A stretch of 64,000 nucleotides of DNA from JAPPHA01 sp963662705 (lineage in GTDB: Bacteria > Pseudomonadota > Alphaproteobacteria > Rhodobacterales > Rhodobacteraceae): positions 992,001 to 1,056,000 of the forward strand of contig OY759767.1 of assembly GCA_963662705.2 (NCBI GenBank), read 5' to 3'. Each line of letters opens with the position of its first letter. Position 1 is the stretch's first letter. Shown piece after piece: positions 37,291-46,771 of the stretch. The notes under the pieces were generated by a model. It searched no databases, was not told the origin of the DNA, and was given only the letters and a program-made list of their open reading frames with translations. Both the position numbers and the translations under genes were made by a program.

Positions 37291-38684
37291 AGAATCTGCT
37301 GGATAATTTGGGAGGGGCGTGCTTCCGTTGATTTGATTGAAACCGCCGGCATTTCGCTGGCCTCAACGGAAGGACACGCCCCATGGAAAAGAGAATACCC
37401 GGTTCGATGCACACACGCGAGACCCTATCGCAGTTGATCGAAGGCCGCCTGTCGGCGCCGGATGCCCGCAGCGAGCTGGTGCGTCTGGCGACCCGTCTGA
37501 TCATTGAGGAGGCCCTGGAGGCGGAGAGCCGCGATGCGCTCGGACGTGGCTACTACGAGCACGGCGGCGATCCTGAGCGTGGTTACCGCAACGGCAATCG
37601 TACCGGCCGGCTCAAGACGGCCGAAGGTGCGGTGGACTACACGGCGCCGCAGATCGCGGGCCGCGACGAGCCGTTCCGCTCGGAGATCCGGCCGCAGCTG
37701 AAGGGCCGGAGCGAGGCTCTGGAGGATCTTGCGGTGGAGATGCTGGCCCGCGGCCTCAGCGTGCGCGACATCGAGGACACATTCCGCAAGGACGATGGTT
37801 CTCTGCTGATCTCCCGCACCGCGGTTTCCGAGATCGGAGAGCGGCTGTGGCAGGACTACCAGGCGTTCGCCACTCGCGACCTTGGCGGCTACGACATCGC
37901 CTACCTGTTCGTCGACGGCATCGCGGAGCGGATCCGCCCGGGCCAGCGGCGCGAGCCGGTTCTGGCCGCCTGGGGCATGACCCACGAAGGACGAAAGGTC
38001 CTGCTCCATCTCATGTCGGGCTCGAAGGAGGACTACGAGACTGTCTCCGCCTTCTTCCAGGACATGCGGGGCCGCGGCCTCGGCGATCCTCTTCTGGTGG
38101 TCTGCGACGGCGCTCCCGGCATCATCAAGGCGATCGAGACCTGCTTTCCGCGCTCGGAGCGCCAGCGCTGCCTGTTCCACCGCATGAGCAACCTGGCGGC
38201 CAAGGTCTCCCGCGCGGAGGCCTGGCCCGAGTTCCGCGAGCAGGCCCGTGCCGCCTACCAGGCGCCGTCCCGGGCCATCGCCCGCGATCTCGCTGCCGAT
38301 CTGGTCCGGCAATGGGAGAGCGAGTTCCCCAGCGCGGTGGCCTGTTTCCAGGATGACTTCGAGGCGTGCATCGCGCATCTGCGGATGCCGGTGCGGCACC
38401 GCAAGGCGATCCGGACCACCAACCTGCTGGAGCGCCTGTTCGGCGAGGAGCGTCGCCGCATGAAGGTGATTCCCAACGCCTGGGGGGAAAAGGCCGTGCT
38501 CAAGCTGATGTTTGCGGCGATGACCCGGGCTTCGGAGAAGTGGCGCTCGATCGGGGTGACCGCCTTCGAGCGGCGTCAAATGGAGCAGGTGAGGACGGAC
38601 CTGGACGAAGAGTACGAACAGGCCAACGGGCCGGTCAAAAGCCCGAAAACGGAAGCACGCCCCTCCAAATTATCCAGCAGAATC
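37291..38684 (+). mobile_element. IS256-family element
   Basis: Inverted repeats CTGCTGGATAATTTG (from about 37296) and its complement (ending about 38680) bound the element, continuing as GAGGGGCGTGCTTCCGTT on both sides. No clear target duplication remains. Confidence 0.85.
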
Positions 38685-38693
38685 GGGACTTGA
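37383..38693 (+). CDS. IS256-family (mutator-type) transposase
   Basis: The 436-residue product has full family length. The DDE residues lie in YLFVDGIAERIR (first Asp), LLVVCDGAPGI (second Asp) and TNLLERLFGEERRR (Glu). The mutator signature RCLFHRMSNLAAKV is present. The gene looks intact and its stop lies 9 bases beyond the inverted repeat, so its last codons are host-derived. Confidence 0.9.
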   Translation: MEKRIPGSMHTRETLSQLIEGRLSAPDARSELVRLATRLIIEEALEAESRDALGRGYYEHGGDPERGYRNGNRTGRLKTAEGAVDYTAPQIAGRDEPFRSEIRPQLKGRSEALEDLAVEMLARGLSVRDIEDTFRKDDGSLLISRTAVSEIGERLWQDYQAFATRDLGGYDIAYLFVDGIAERIRPGQRREPVLAAWGMTHEGRKVLLHLMSGSKEDYETVSAFFQDMRGRGLGDPLLVVCDGAPGIIKAIETCFPRSERQRCLFHRMSNLAAKVSRAEAWPEFREQARAAYQAPSRAIARDLAADLVRQWESEFPSAVACFQDDFEACIAHLRMPVRHRKAIRTTNLLERLFGEERRRMKVIPNAWGEKAVLKLMFAAMTRASEKWRSIGVTAFERRQMEQVRTDLDEEYEQANGPVKSPKTEARPSKLSSRIGT

Positions 38694-39669
38694 CCAGCCG
38701 TTTGTGCGTCTTCCGGCGGATTGGCTTGCGCCCCATCACCCGGGTCGCGCAGCGGTGTGCCCACGTCACCGCGAGGGTGACGATGCCGAGGAGGGTCGAG
38801 AGTTTGGCGGAATCGGTGATGTGGGTGTCCTCGATGTTGAAGCCACGGGTCTTGGCATCCGAGAAGAGGCATTCGATGGCCCAGCGACGCCGATAGAGGC
38901 GCAGGGCACTCCGGGGGTGCTCCATATTGGTCGCGATGATGAGGCTCTCCTTTCCCCGGATCCGCTTTGCCGCGAACTTCAGCCGGTTTTCCGGCCTCTC
39001 CGCCATGGTGTGCAGCCAGCCGGTCCAGTTGCGTTTGCTACCTCTGCGGCTCTTGTGCACCAGCGTGCGGAACAGCCTCAGCATTCCGTCGTCTTCGGTG
39101 CGGACCTGCAGGTTCTCACGCAACCTGACGACGAACGGGACATTGTTTTCATTGAGGAATTCCAGCCATCGTGCACCGACGAACTCCCGGTCGGCGAGCA
39201 GGGCGTCGATCGAGGACACCTCGAACAGGCGCAGGTAGCGACGCATCAACGCGATGCGTTGTGCTGTTGACGAGTTGCCCCCGTGGTCGAGCAGGCTCCA
39301 CATCAATGGCACACGAAACCGTTGCGTCACGATGGCGAGGACCAGGATGTTCACGTCCCGTGAACCGAGTTTCCAGTTGGTCCGGTCCAGGGCCAGGACC
39401 TTCGGGCCCGCAAGCCCGAGAATGCGCACCACCAGGACCGCGACCACATCTTCATCAAGACGGACATATTGAAAGAACCGCTGCAGCCGTCGATAGTTCG
39501 ACGCATGCAGGGCCGCGCCCGGGAACTGGCTTGCAAGGTGACTGAGATTCACGGTCCGACAGTTTGCCAGGCCAATGAGCAGGACCGCCAGCGTCGCGAG
39601 CCTCGACTTGCTCAAGGCGAAGTGCGGTCGTAGAGTGTTCGTCAGAGGGGCGATGAGAAATCTGAGCAT
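38690..39669 (-). pseudogene. IS4-family transposase, N-terminal and catalytic part
   Basis: The product starts MLRFLIAPLTNTLRPHF and carries the DDE triad in ALDRTNWKLG, LLADREFVGARW and the YREK-type motif RRWAIECLFSDAKTRGFNIE. After KTHKRLVKSRF the frame enters the IS256 end. The catalytic set is complete, but the native C-terminus is separated by the insertion. Confidence 0.85.
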
Positions 39670-39786
39670 CGCGAAGATCCTTCGAGTTGAAGACGTTGTA
39701 GGTTGTCCTCAATTCGAATCCTTTTCGCCTCTCAATGCAAGTGCGTCGTGTACTGTGGTCAGAATTACCCCTAAATGGGTCTCAGG

Positions 39787-40035
39787 GCTAAGAGGAACGG
39801 TGAGGTATCATAAGGACCGATATTTGTTGATGCACCGAAAGATTGTTGCCGGAACGACGTTGAATGTCCTTGCGATTGCGGAGATTGATTTGCCGGAGCG
39901 CAGTTCGCCGGCGCCGCTCTCCTGCCGGGATCTCTGGTCTCGAATGGGTTTCGTTCTTTCTGGAACCGCGCAAGCCAAGCGCGCAACCGCACGGTGCGTG
40001 CGGCGTTCCTTGTATGCCTCGACCGGCGTCAATAG
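39787..40035 (-). pseudogene. C-terminal remnant of a resolvase-type serine recombinase
   Basis: The frame ending at 39808 reads LRSGKSISAIARTFNVVPAT and IFRCIN, the helix-turn-helix end of small serine recombinases. The sequence around its stop (GAGAGGAACGGT downstream on the minus strand) recurs near 47095 after a similar remnant. No catalytic domain is present. Confidence 0.55.
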
Positions 40036-40081
40036 GGGAGTTCGCTACTCAAAGGCGGTTGAAGGAGTCGATAGACATCCC

Positions 40082-40206
40082 GCCTGTGCGTGGTAGCAAG
40101 GGCCATGCGGTCGCTCCTGCGGTGAGCGTTCAGGTGAGGGTGTCAGGGGGCATCCTCGCCACGCATGCTGAATTGACGGTGCGGAAAACGCGAGTGTCGT
40201 TTCACG
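40082..40206 (+). repeat. Left copy of a ~125-bp imperfect inverted repeat
   Basis: This matches the reverse complement of 43398-43519 with about ten differences. The pair flanks the ATPase, the unknown protein and the HU gene. Confidence 0.8.
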
Positions 40207-40476
40207 ATCAGTCAAGTGAATTGACCTCCCTCACGCCGGTTTCCTTACTTTGCGCCGTTCACCCGGAAAACACCTCATGCAGGCGATCAAAAACGACATT
40301 ATTGCGTCGCAAACGAAACAAATCGTTGTAGAGGCCATTTTGAGCCGATTCCGGGCCATTTTATCCCGGTGACCTAAACCCTCATCGAAGAGGCGTTTCG
40401 TGCGTCCTGTGGCTTCTGGAGAGGTCGTTTTTCCGGAATCGGCCCTGCAAACCGCCAAATTCCGCCGGAACGGTTC
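40207..40476. other. Non-coding stretch downstream of the ATPase gene
   Basis: Nothing recognisable; between the repeat and the ATPase stop. Confidence 0.4.
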
Positions 40477-42093
40477 TCACACGCTGAAAAAAGAACTCGA
40501 GGCCTTGGGAGCAGGCGCGGAGTCCGGATAGACCCGGGGTCCCGGATCGAACCCCAGCTTGCGGGCCATCCTCCGAATGTCGACCAGCCTGAAACCGCAA
40601 TCCGCCAGCCGTTTCCTGTCTGCATCATCGAAAACGGGGGACACCAGCGCCTTCTTGACGTTCTCGTCGCGCGGCCGCGTCCACCTCTCCCGGGTTTCGA
40701 TCTCGTCGAGAAATGACTGCATCCGCTTTTCCTCGTCATCCGGATCGTGCCTGGCGGGCGATCGCTTGCAGGAACAGAGAGCCATCTGTTCGGCATTGAC
40801 AGGCTTCCGCGCCGACAGGCCCAGGACATCGACCTCGATCGTCCCGGGCTGGACATTGACCGCCACTCTCTCGAACCCCGGAAGGGCCGCCATCCACTCG
40901 GCCGTCAGTCGCTCCAACGCATAGCCTTCCGCCATCAGCAGCCTTTGGTCTTCCGCAATGTCTTCGGGCAGTTCGGGGCTGTCGAGAGCCAGCAACTGGA
41001 ACAGCATGTTGGCATCGATGATGCGGACCTTCTGAACGTCCGGAGGCAGAAAGACCGCCCGGTCGGGACGGCTGACCTGTGCGGCCAGTTGCAGGTGCGC
41101 CTCCAGGATGGACAGGCGGTAGTCGAGTTCGTCCGGCCACCGGTTACTGTCCACGTCGGCGGGGCGGCAGGTCTCGGCAATGACGCTCTTCCGCGTGCCC
41201 CGGAAATTCCGGCTGACGACGGTCTCCAGGATGGAACGCGTGACCGGCTCGATCTCGACCCATCCCTTCCAGTCCCATCTTTCCCTGGAATTGGCCCCCA
41301 GTCGCTCGATCTCCCGGACCAGGAACGCGGCGCGCCAGGCCGGGAACCCCGCTTCCGGAAGCGGACGGGCCGCGTGCTCGCGATAGAACCGCTCCCAGTG
41401 ACGGGGCATGCCCCCGAAAATCGTACAGAGGGTCAGGAAGCGCCGCGGATCCACCAGCCAGCCCTGTTCGGCCGCCATCTCGAGAAGCGCCGGAGCTTTC
41501 AGCGGGCCCAGGCGGAACTCGTGCATGAACCGCTCGTAGAGCGGCGCTCCGGGATTCCCGATCATGTCGATCAATTGCTGCTGATGCGATCCGGCCACCA
41601 CCAGCTTCCCGGGCCAGGGGCCACTGGTGCAGCGCCCGGCCTTGTCGATCATCCGCTTGAACGCCGATTCCAGTCCTAACGGCCGGGCGTTGTGGAACTC
41701 GTCGATGCCCACGATCGCTCCCTTGAGCAGGCAGTGCCGGGTTATCCGCATGATCCGGCTTACCTGGGCCACAAGTTCGTCATCGTTCGGTTCCCGGTAG
41801 GGAAGGTCGACCAGGAGCGGCGCGATGGCCGGATGCGCGACGGCCTCGTCAATATCCTCGCGAAGCCCGTCGGCTACACTGCGCCGCTCGCCCTGATCGG
41901 GACGCACGGGAAGCTCGAAGATGACCATCGGGCAGCGGCCCCGCAGGCGGGCCTGGACGTCCTCCAGGAGCTGCGTCTTGCCCACGCCACGGCGGCCGAG
42001 GACGGTGCCCGCCATGAATCCGCCCTCAGCGGCGCACCAGCGCTCAAGCTCCGCCGTTTCCTTCTCCCGGCCGTAGATTCTCCAGGGTGCCAT
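40477..42093 (-). CDS. P-loop ATPase with a C-terminal nuclease-like domain (archaeal-ATPase/DUF234 type)
   Basis: The 538-residue product begins YGREKETAELERW and has a Walker A motif LGRRGVGKT at 32-40 and Walker B GAIVGIDEFHNA near 125-136. A winged-helix-like middle follows. The C-terminal part contains GTIEVDVLGLS and ALCSCKRSPAR, the Asp and Cys-x-Lys strands of a restriction-endonuclease-like fold. This architecture is common among ATPases of unknown role near mobile elements. The gene follows a 226-residue gene with a 33-base gap, both leftward. Confidence 0.7.
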   Translation of the reverse strand: MAPWRIYGREKETAELERWCAAEGGFMAGTVLGRRGVGKTQLLEDVQARLRGRCPMVIFELPVRPDQGERRSVADGLREDIDEAVAHPAIAPLLVDLPYREPNDDELVAQVSRIMRITRHCLLKGAIVGIDEFHNARPLGLESAFKRMIDKAGRCTSGPWPGKLVVAGSHQQQLIDMIGNPGAPLYERFMHEFRLGPLKAPALLEMAAEQGWLVDPRRFLTLCTIFGGMPRHWERFYREHAARPLPEAGFPAWRAAFLVREIERLGANSRERWDWKGWVEIEPVTRSILETVVSRNFRGTRKSVIAETCRPADVDSNRWPDELDYRLSILEAHLQLAAQVSRPDRAVFLPPDVQKVRIIDANMLFQLLALDSPELPEDIAEDQRLLMAEGYALERLTAEWMAALPGFERVAVNVQPGTIEVDVLGLSARKPVNAEQMALCSCKRSPARHDPDDEEKRMQSFLDEIETRERWTRPRDENVKKALVSPVFDDADRKRLADCGFRLVDIRRMARKLGFDPGPRVYPDSAPAPKASSSFFSV

Positions 42094-42126
42094 CAGGTCT
42101 CCCCTATCCAGCCCGGCGATTCCCCT

Positions 42127-42807
42127 TCAGTGCAGGGTACTTCCGCTTGCAACTCGCCAGGTGAGTTCGCTGATCCCCGGCATGCTTGCGCGTAGTCGTC
42201 TTCGGTTCTCTTTGGGATCGAGGTGGTACGCGTCCGTGCGGTTGCGGAAGCATTGATTCGTATCGTAGATGTTCTTCAGGGCAGCGCTCCCGAACAGCAC
42301 TTGCCGTACCCGTGTCGTGTCACTGAGGAAGCGGATGAAGTCTCCCGCCTTCATCCATTGGTCCTCAAGGTTCCTCCCCGCTTGCGCCATTGCGTCAGCG
42401 TTCCCGATGAAAAGCAGTTTAGGTTTCGTCCAGGTTTCCCGCTTGTACAGCGTGTATCGCGCTCCGTAAGGAGTGGGCTGTTCGTTTCCGCAGGCTTTCA
42501 TGATTCGGTGCGCATGCGCTGGTCCGAACTCGTAACGCCGCCGTCCCGGCGGCCGTTCGCACCGCATGACTGACAATTCGTAGGCATGCCGTTTGCCGGA
42601 GGTAGCGTTCCTCACACTTTCCACCAATTCTTCGCAGGCATCGTCGGCATCGTCGCTGGTGTACCCTTCGACCATGACCATCCGCCGCTGGTATCCGTCG
42701 TGCCGGCGGTCGTTGTCGTCTTCCTGCATGAGGATCCTCTCCAGGACTTGGTCGAGTACTCCTTCGCGGGTTACCGGGTACATGTCCATTGGTATTGTCT
42801 TCGTCAC
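42127..42807 (-). CDS. Unknown protein upstream of the ATPase gene
   Basis: The 226-residue product starts MTKTIPMDMYPVTREGVLDQ and includes MVMVEGYTSDDADDACEEL, KPKLLFIGNADAMAQAGRNL and WMKAGDFIRFLSDTTRVRQV. The last two resemble the Walker-B and sensor regions of TniB/TnsC-like AAA proteins, but I see no Walker A motif. It lies directly upstream of the ATPase and divergent from the HU gene. Function unknown. Confidence 0.55.
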   Translation of the reverse strand: MTKTIPMDMYPVTREGVLDQVLERILMQEDDNDRRHDGYQRRMVMVEGYTSDDADDACEELVESVRNATSGKRHAYELSVMRCERPPGRRRYEFGPAHAHRIMKACGNEQPTPYGARYTLYKRETWTKPKLLFIGNADAMAQAGRNLEDQWMKAGDFIRFLSDTTRVRQVLFGSAALKNIYDTNQCFRNRTDAYHLDPKENRRRLRASMPGISELTWRVASGSTLH

Positions 42808-43071
42808 GTTTTTCGCCTCATTTGCCGGCCTGCCGACTATTAGGCTGTACTGCCATCATGGATAGGCTTTGTCCATGTTACGAGTAGGACGTGAGGACAT
42901 GTTCCGGGCTCTGGCACATGCCGGACCTTAGCTCGATAGGCAGGTACCCGGCAGGCCGGAGCCCGATTCCAGGACAAGCACACATCGGTGTATTACCCGG
43001 GCATCGACGGAAGTTCGCACATGAATGTAACCGTCGACGTATACATCGCAAGACCGGAAAGGAGCCCGCGC

Positions 43072-43371
43072 ATGGCCAAACCGAAACCCATCCCCGACGC
43101 TGAACTCGTCGCGGCGATTGCCGACGAGCATGGCTGTTCGCAGGCCGAGGCCCGGCATATTCTCGACAGCATCCAGTCCGCCATCAGCGGTCTTGTCGCC
43201 AGCGGCAAGGTCGTACGGCTGCCTCAACTGGCCACCTTCACACCGGTCGATGTACCGCAGCGGCAGGTGCGCAAACTGGCGACGGGCGAGATGCAGACCG
43301 CCGCCGCCACCCGGCAGGTCAGGATTTCCGCGACCGGGCCGCTCAAGGCTGCCGTGAAGGCCGGATCCTAA
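43072..43371 (+). CDS. HU/IHF-family DNA-binding protein
   Basis: The 99-residue product has the dimer helices (DAELVAAIADEHGCSQAEAR and ILDSIQSAISGL), the turn VRLPQLATFTPVD in place of the usual Gly-Phe-Gly-x-Phe, and a short arm with TGEMQTAAATRQVRISATGP ahead of KAAVKAG. It is an HU-like DNA bender. GGAAAGGAG precedes the ATG at 43072. It is placed inside the ~125-bp inverted repeats with the ATPase pair. Confidence 0.75.
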   Translation: MAKPKPIPDAELVAAIADEHGCSQAEARHILDSIQSAISGLVASGKVVRLPQLATFTPVDVPQRQVRKLATGEMQTAAATRQVRISATGPLKAAVKAGS

Positions 43372-43397
43372 TACGGACAGTCATCCTCGGTGATCAC

Positions 43398-43519
43398 CGT
43401 GAAACGAAACTCGCGTTTTCCGCGCCGTCAATCAGCATGCGCGGCGAGGATGCCCCTGACACTCTCGCCTGAACGCTCACCGCAGGAGCACCGCATGGTC
43501 CTTGTAAACATGCACAGGC
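43398..43519 (-). repeat. Right copy of the ~125-bp imperfect inverted repeat
   Basis: Reverse complement of 40082-40206 with scattered changes. It begins 26 bases after the HU stop codon. Confidence 0.8.
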
Positions 43520-43613
43520 AAGTCGTCTTTCGCCTCCTGCCGCAGCCGGACTGTTTCAGGCCTCCTTTGATTTTCGTGGCGTTGGCGCAACGCACAAGAT
43601 TTCGCGCCGTCAT

Positions 43614-44036
43614 TCACACGCTGTGGTTGGTGCTCGCGTGTTTTCTGAGGATCGCCAAACCTTCAGGATCATGATTGAGCAACAACAGGGCACTCGTAAT
43701 CGCATGGCTGACAAGTACTTCTCCGCTCTCGTATTTCTGGAAAGCGTTTGGTCCGCCGCCGATAATATGCCCCGCTTCCCTTTATGTCAGCTTCAACCGC
43801 TTCCTGATCCGATGAACGGTTTCTGGCTCCAGTAACCCATGGGCCTTGGCCTTCAAACGGTTCAACGCCCGGTCAGACACTTTCATATCCGCTCCGGTGT
43901 GAATGCCTTCGTCACAGGCATCGCAATACCAGCCAGGCATGTCGAAACTAGTCGAATGCTGTTTGTAGACTAGTGTCACCGGTCGTACACCACGTTCCAT
44001 CGGCAATCCGGTTTCGGGACAGATATGATCAGCCAT
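43614..44036 (-). pseudogene. MqsA-type antitoxin gene with a nonsense codon
   Basis: From 44036 (GGAGAAAGG upstream) the frame encodes the zinc domain CPETGLPMERG and WYCDACDEGIHTG, then ETVHRIRKRLKLT and a TAA at 43782-43784. The same frame continues REAGHIIGGGPNAFQKYESG and VSHAITSALLLLNHDPEGL to 43614, the normal helix-turn-helix end of MqsA. A CAA glutamine codon is the expected ancestor of the TAA. It overlaps the toxin gene by 8 bases. Confidence 0.8.
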
Positions 44037-44346
44037 CGCCTTTCTCCTTGAACGACAGGAGCAGAAACTCACCCTCGGCGCCTGTCGTGAACTTTACGTA
44101 GAGCGGTCCCCGCTCCGACGGCACGTTGTAGACATCCTGTCAAATCCGGTGGTTCGCATATGATGTCATCGATTTTCGGAAGTGGGAATGCTCAATCGTT
44201 TGAATTGTCACGACCATTTCACTTCGCCCCATTCCAAGAGCAGCAGCACCCCGAAGAGCGGAAGTCGTTACGTTCATCCCATCCGATGAGGCGAAAGCGG
44301 CCTGAATTTCCCGAAGATCGTGGGTTGGTTTTCCCTTTTCCGTCAT
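44029..44346 (-). pseudogene. MqsR-type toxin gene with a nonsense codon
   Basis: The frame starts MTEKGKPTHDLREIQAAF, continues ALGMGRSEMVVTIQTIEHSH and SYANHRI, then has TGA at 44140-44142 where the family has Trp. Past it the same frame reads QDVYNVPSERGPLYVKFTTG and ends LSFKEKGDG at 44029. MqsR is an mRNA interferase. The truncated product lacks the C-terminal strands. Both partners of the pair therefore carry a single nonsense change. Confidence 0.8.
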
Positions 44347-44700
44347 CGGCCCAAATTACACCATTATGGTGTGGCTGCCAGATCCTTGAACCACATTTCC
44401 GTTGGAAGTGGCAAGACAGTCTTCGACGTGCGTATCCATGAGGAAAAATACAATGCACACTTCGCCGGGGCGACAATGAGCCAAAGAGAAGTCGCCGCAC
44501 TGATCTACGCGTCATGGATCGAGTTTGCCGGTTCCAAAGATCATGAAGTCAATTGGATGCTCTCCATGTTGAATGTTGCACCAGCCACCAACGCAACTTC
44601 GCCAATTGCTGCACCGGGCAAAACGTTGGCAGAGATTCAAGTGAATCGAAAGCCACCCGACAGCCAATTTGGCCCTGACATGTCAGCAGTGGAATTTGCC
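44347..44700. other. Stretch with only a weak plus-strand frame
   Basis: A plus-strand frame crosses here (44320-44985) with MSQREVAALIYASWIEFAGS near 44477. It overlaps the end of the next minus-strand gene and has no recognisable domain. It may be a short unknown gene or non-coding. Confidence 0.3.
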
Positions 44701-45753
44701 TCAGTCGGGTTCACCGTACACGATCGCGTCGATCGCGGCGATCAGCAGTGCTTGTCCGATCGGCGCAGGGTTCTTTCCGGCATAACGCAGGTGCAGGCCG
44801 TCCCGTTCCGAGAGGGCATCAGTTGCGAGACCGGAGAAACGGGAAAGGAACCCGGGAATCGGCAGGTGCTTGAACGCCTGCTCTATCAGCACTTCCGCAA
44901 GCCGGCGGTCCGGAACCCGGATGTGCAACGAACTTTTGTTGACAAGCGGCAGGCAGCCGGCACAGTCGGGATCTGCGAGATCTGATGACGCCTCCAGGCG
45001 TCCGAGGCCTTCGGCAAGGATGGCCAGCTCAAGGCGGCCCGTGGATTCCGGCGCCGGAAGCCGGATTTTGCCGGAAATGTTCCATGGTTTCAGCCCTGGC
45101 GGCGGTTCCGGAATGGTCAGGTATGAGAAGGTAGCAGCAGCGTCGACGTTGAGATCCCGGGTCTCGAACCTGGCGACAGGGCAGGGACCCCCAGTGGGAA
45201 AACAGGTCGGGACGAAAAGATGAATCCCGCCAGCCGTAACAACAGTTGATTCATTGATTTCTCCGCGCAGACCATTCAGCTCGATCCTGCCCACCCGACC
45301 TGGGTTGCGGCTGTCGGGAACGAAGACGAAGAGAGTTCCGGCCCGAAGGAACGCATGGGTTACCGTCGCGTCTCCAAACCTGTGTACTTCTTTGCCGCCA
45401 GCCTCGGCACGGAAACCGGCGATCGTCAGGATGAAGCGATTGCGGTCGTGGTGGATGGCCATTCGTTCGGCCGACAAGGTCACCTGCAACTCGCGGTCAT
45501 CGAACCGAACCCTGACGGACTCAATCGACACCTCGCTCATCGCGAGCGTGCACGGTTGGGGAAACCGGGCAACGGATACCGAAAAGTTCCCGATGTTTCT
45601 CAGGAAGGTCCTCCCGTTCTCTTCCGTACAGGCAGATCCTTGAGCAGGAACCAGCACCACGCAGGTGGCAAGAAGGACGAACCCGAACAGGGAAAGATTA
45701 TTGTAACTGGACAAAGCGCCCGACCGTATACTGGCAGGCGCCGCGCCGGGCAA
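44701..45753 (-). CDS. Exported protein of unknown function
   Basis: The 350-residue product has a signal peptide (FGFVLLATCVVLVPAQGSA) preceded by about 20 residues; a later start is possible. The mature part is beta-rich with FDDRELQVTLSAERMAIHH and RIELNGLRGEINESTVV, several cysteines that may form disulphides (CFPTGGPCP, DPDCAGCLP) and no catalytic motif. It would act in the periplasm or envelope. No family recognised. Confidence 0.6.
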   Translation of the reverse strand: MPGAAPASIRSGALSSYNNLSLFGFVLLATCVVLVPAQGSACTEENGRTFLRNIGNFSVSVARFPQPCTLAMSEVSIESVRVRFDDRELQVTLSAERMAIHHDRNRFILTIAGFRAEAGGKEVHRFGDATVTHAFLRAGTLFVFVPDSRNPGRVGRIELNGLRGEINESTVVTAGGIHLFVPTCFPTGGPCPVARFETRDLNVDAAATFSYLTIPEPPPGLKPWNISGKIRLPAPESTGRLELAILAEGLGRLEASSDLADPDCAGCLPLVNKSSLHIRVPDRRLAEVLIEQAFKHLPIPGFLSRFSGLATDALSERDGLHLRYAGKNPAPIGQALLIAAIDAIVYGEPD

Positions 45754-46034
45754 TGGAGCTTGCCGGACAGTCCTCGGCGAAACAAATCACGGAATCATGC
45801 TCCTTGACACTTGCCTGGACGACATCCGGACGCTCGTACACGAGCGCCAGATTTCCGACGACCCGGTCCCGATGATGAACTTGGCCGAGAAAGTCGACCC
45901 CCTTGAAATGGGCCGGATTGCATGCGCCAGGACCGTTGAGCGGCTGGAGGTCACTGTGTGCAAGCGCCGTAGCGCCCTGCCTGCTCCCGGTGATCTGGTA
46001 CTGGAGGCAATCTCTTCACCGGTTTCACGGCCTA

Positions 46035-46455
46035 GATGTGTGGATTTCCCAGCCCGGCAAAGGACGTCAGGTGTTCGCGGGACGCCGTCGCGTCATTGGC
46101 GAGAAAAGCTTCGCACTGACGCATGGCGGCCCTGCCGGTCCTGTCCTTGAACCGATTATCGGTCTCCACGATGGCGTCGGACAGAATTGACCGCCGTTCC
46201 GCCGCGCACCGCCAGGGTCGCGAGGCGTCTGTTCTCCGATAGATCGCGTAATCCATCGGCGTCGTAACGTTCGCCCTGTCGGCGTAGGCGGGTGATCCGA
46301 TGGGCTGGGACAACGGCGAAGAGTTCATCCGGCCGTTCCAGTCGATTCAGATATTCGAGGCGGTCCGGCAAGCGGTTCGCAGCGGCCGAATTTTTTCCCG
46401 GCGAGAATTGCCTCTGGCCATTACCCGGAATTACGACCTGCGCGTCCGTAGCATA
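46035..46455 (-). pseudogene. Tn3-family transposase fragment (DUF4158 region), frameshifted
   Basis: The minus strand reads VVPAHRITRLRRQGERYDAD and GLRDLSENRRLATLAV, then in another frame SDAIVETDNRFKDRTGR and MRQCEAFL. These match the N-terminal DUF4158 domain of Tn3-family transposases. The catalytic domain is absent. Homology may run on to about 45850 but is too weak to claim. Confidence 0.6.
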
Positions 46456-46472
46456 CAAACTACATTCATTGC

Positions 46473-46769
46473 ATGAACACCTTACGGCAGACTGAGACCT
46501 TCTGGAAATGGTTTGCCAAACTCCGGGACGAACGCGCCGCTACGGCAATCATCGCGAGGCTGGATCGCCTGGCATTTGGCCATATTGGTGATGTCAGGTC
46601 GGTGGGCGAAGGCGTCAACGAGCTTCGCATCCATCATGGCCCCGGCTATCGGGTGAACTTTCGGCGGCAAGGGTCCGCAATCATCATCCTGATATGTGGC
46701 GGAAACAAGAGCTCGCAGCGAAGCGACATCAGGATCACGCAGAGCCTCGCCAGCAAAACGAGAGAATGA
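46473..46769 (+). CDS. RelE/HigB-like toxin (addiction module killer type)
   Basis: The 98-residue product (FWKWFAKLRDERAATAIIAR, then GEGVNELRIHHGPGYRVNFR and IIILICGGNKSSQRSDI) is a typical addiction-module killer protein of the RelE/ParE superfamily, normally a ribosome-dependent mRNase. The antidote gene starts 2 bases after its stop. Intact by sequence. Confidence 0.8.
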   Translation: MNTLRQTETFWKWFAKLRDERAATAIIARLDRLAFGHIGDVRSVGEGVNELRIHHGPGYRVNFRRQGSAIIILICGGNKSSQRSDIRITQSLASKTRE

Positions 46770-46771
46770 CC

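Larger units (their letters stand above)
37121..39768 (-). mobile_element. IS4-family element with an IS256 element inside
   Basis: Ends share an inverted CAGTACACGA block (37131-37140; complement at 39745-39754) next to CAGAATT. The transposase N-terminal part lies to the right (39669-38690) and its tail to the left (37280-37146), split by the IS256 element. Confidence 0.65.

Noticed and set aside
42988..43072. Longer start for the HU gene at 43 kb
   Set aside because: The extra 28 codons do not resemble HU N-termini, and GGAAAGGAG stands before the ATG at 43072.
43614..44346. TGA read as Trp and TAA as Gln (altered genetic code)
   Set aside because: Many intact genes in the window end with TGA or TAA at the expected family length, so simple nonsense mutation is the better explanation.
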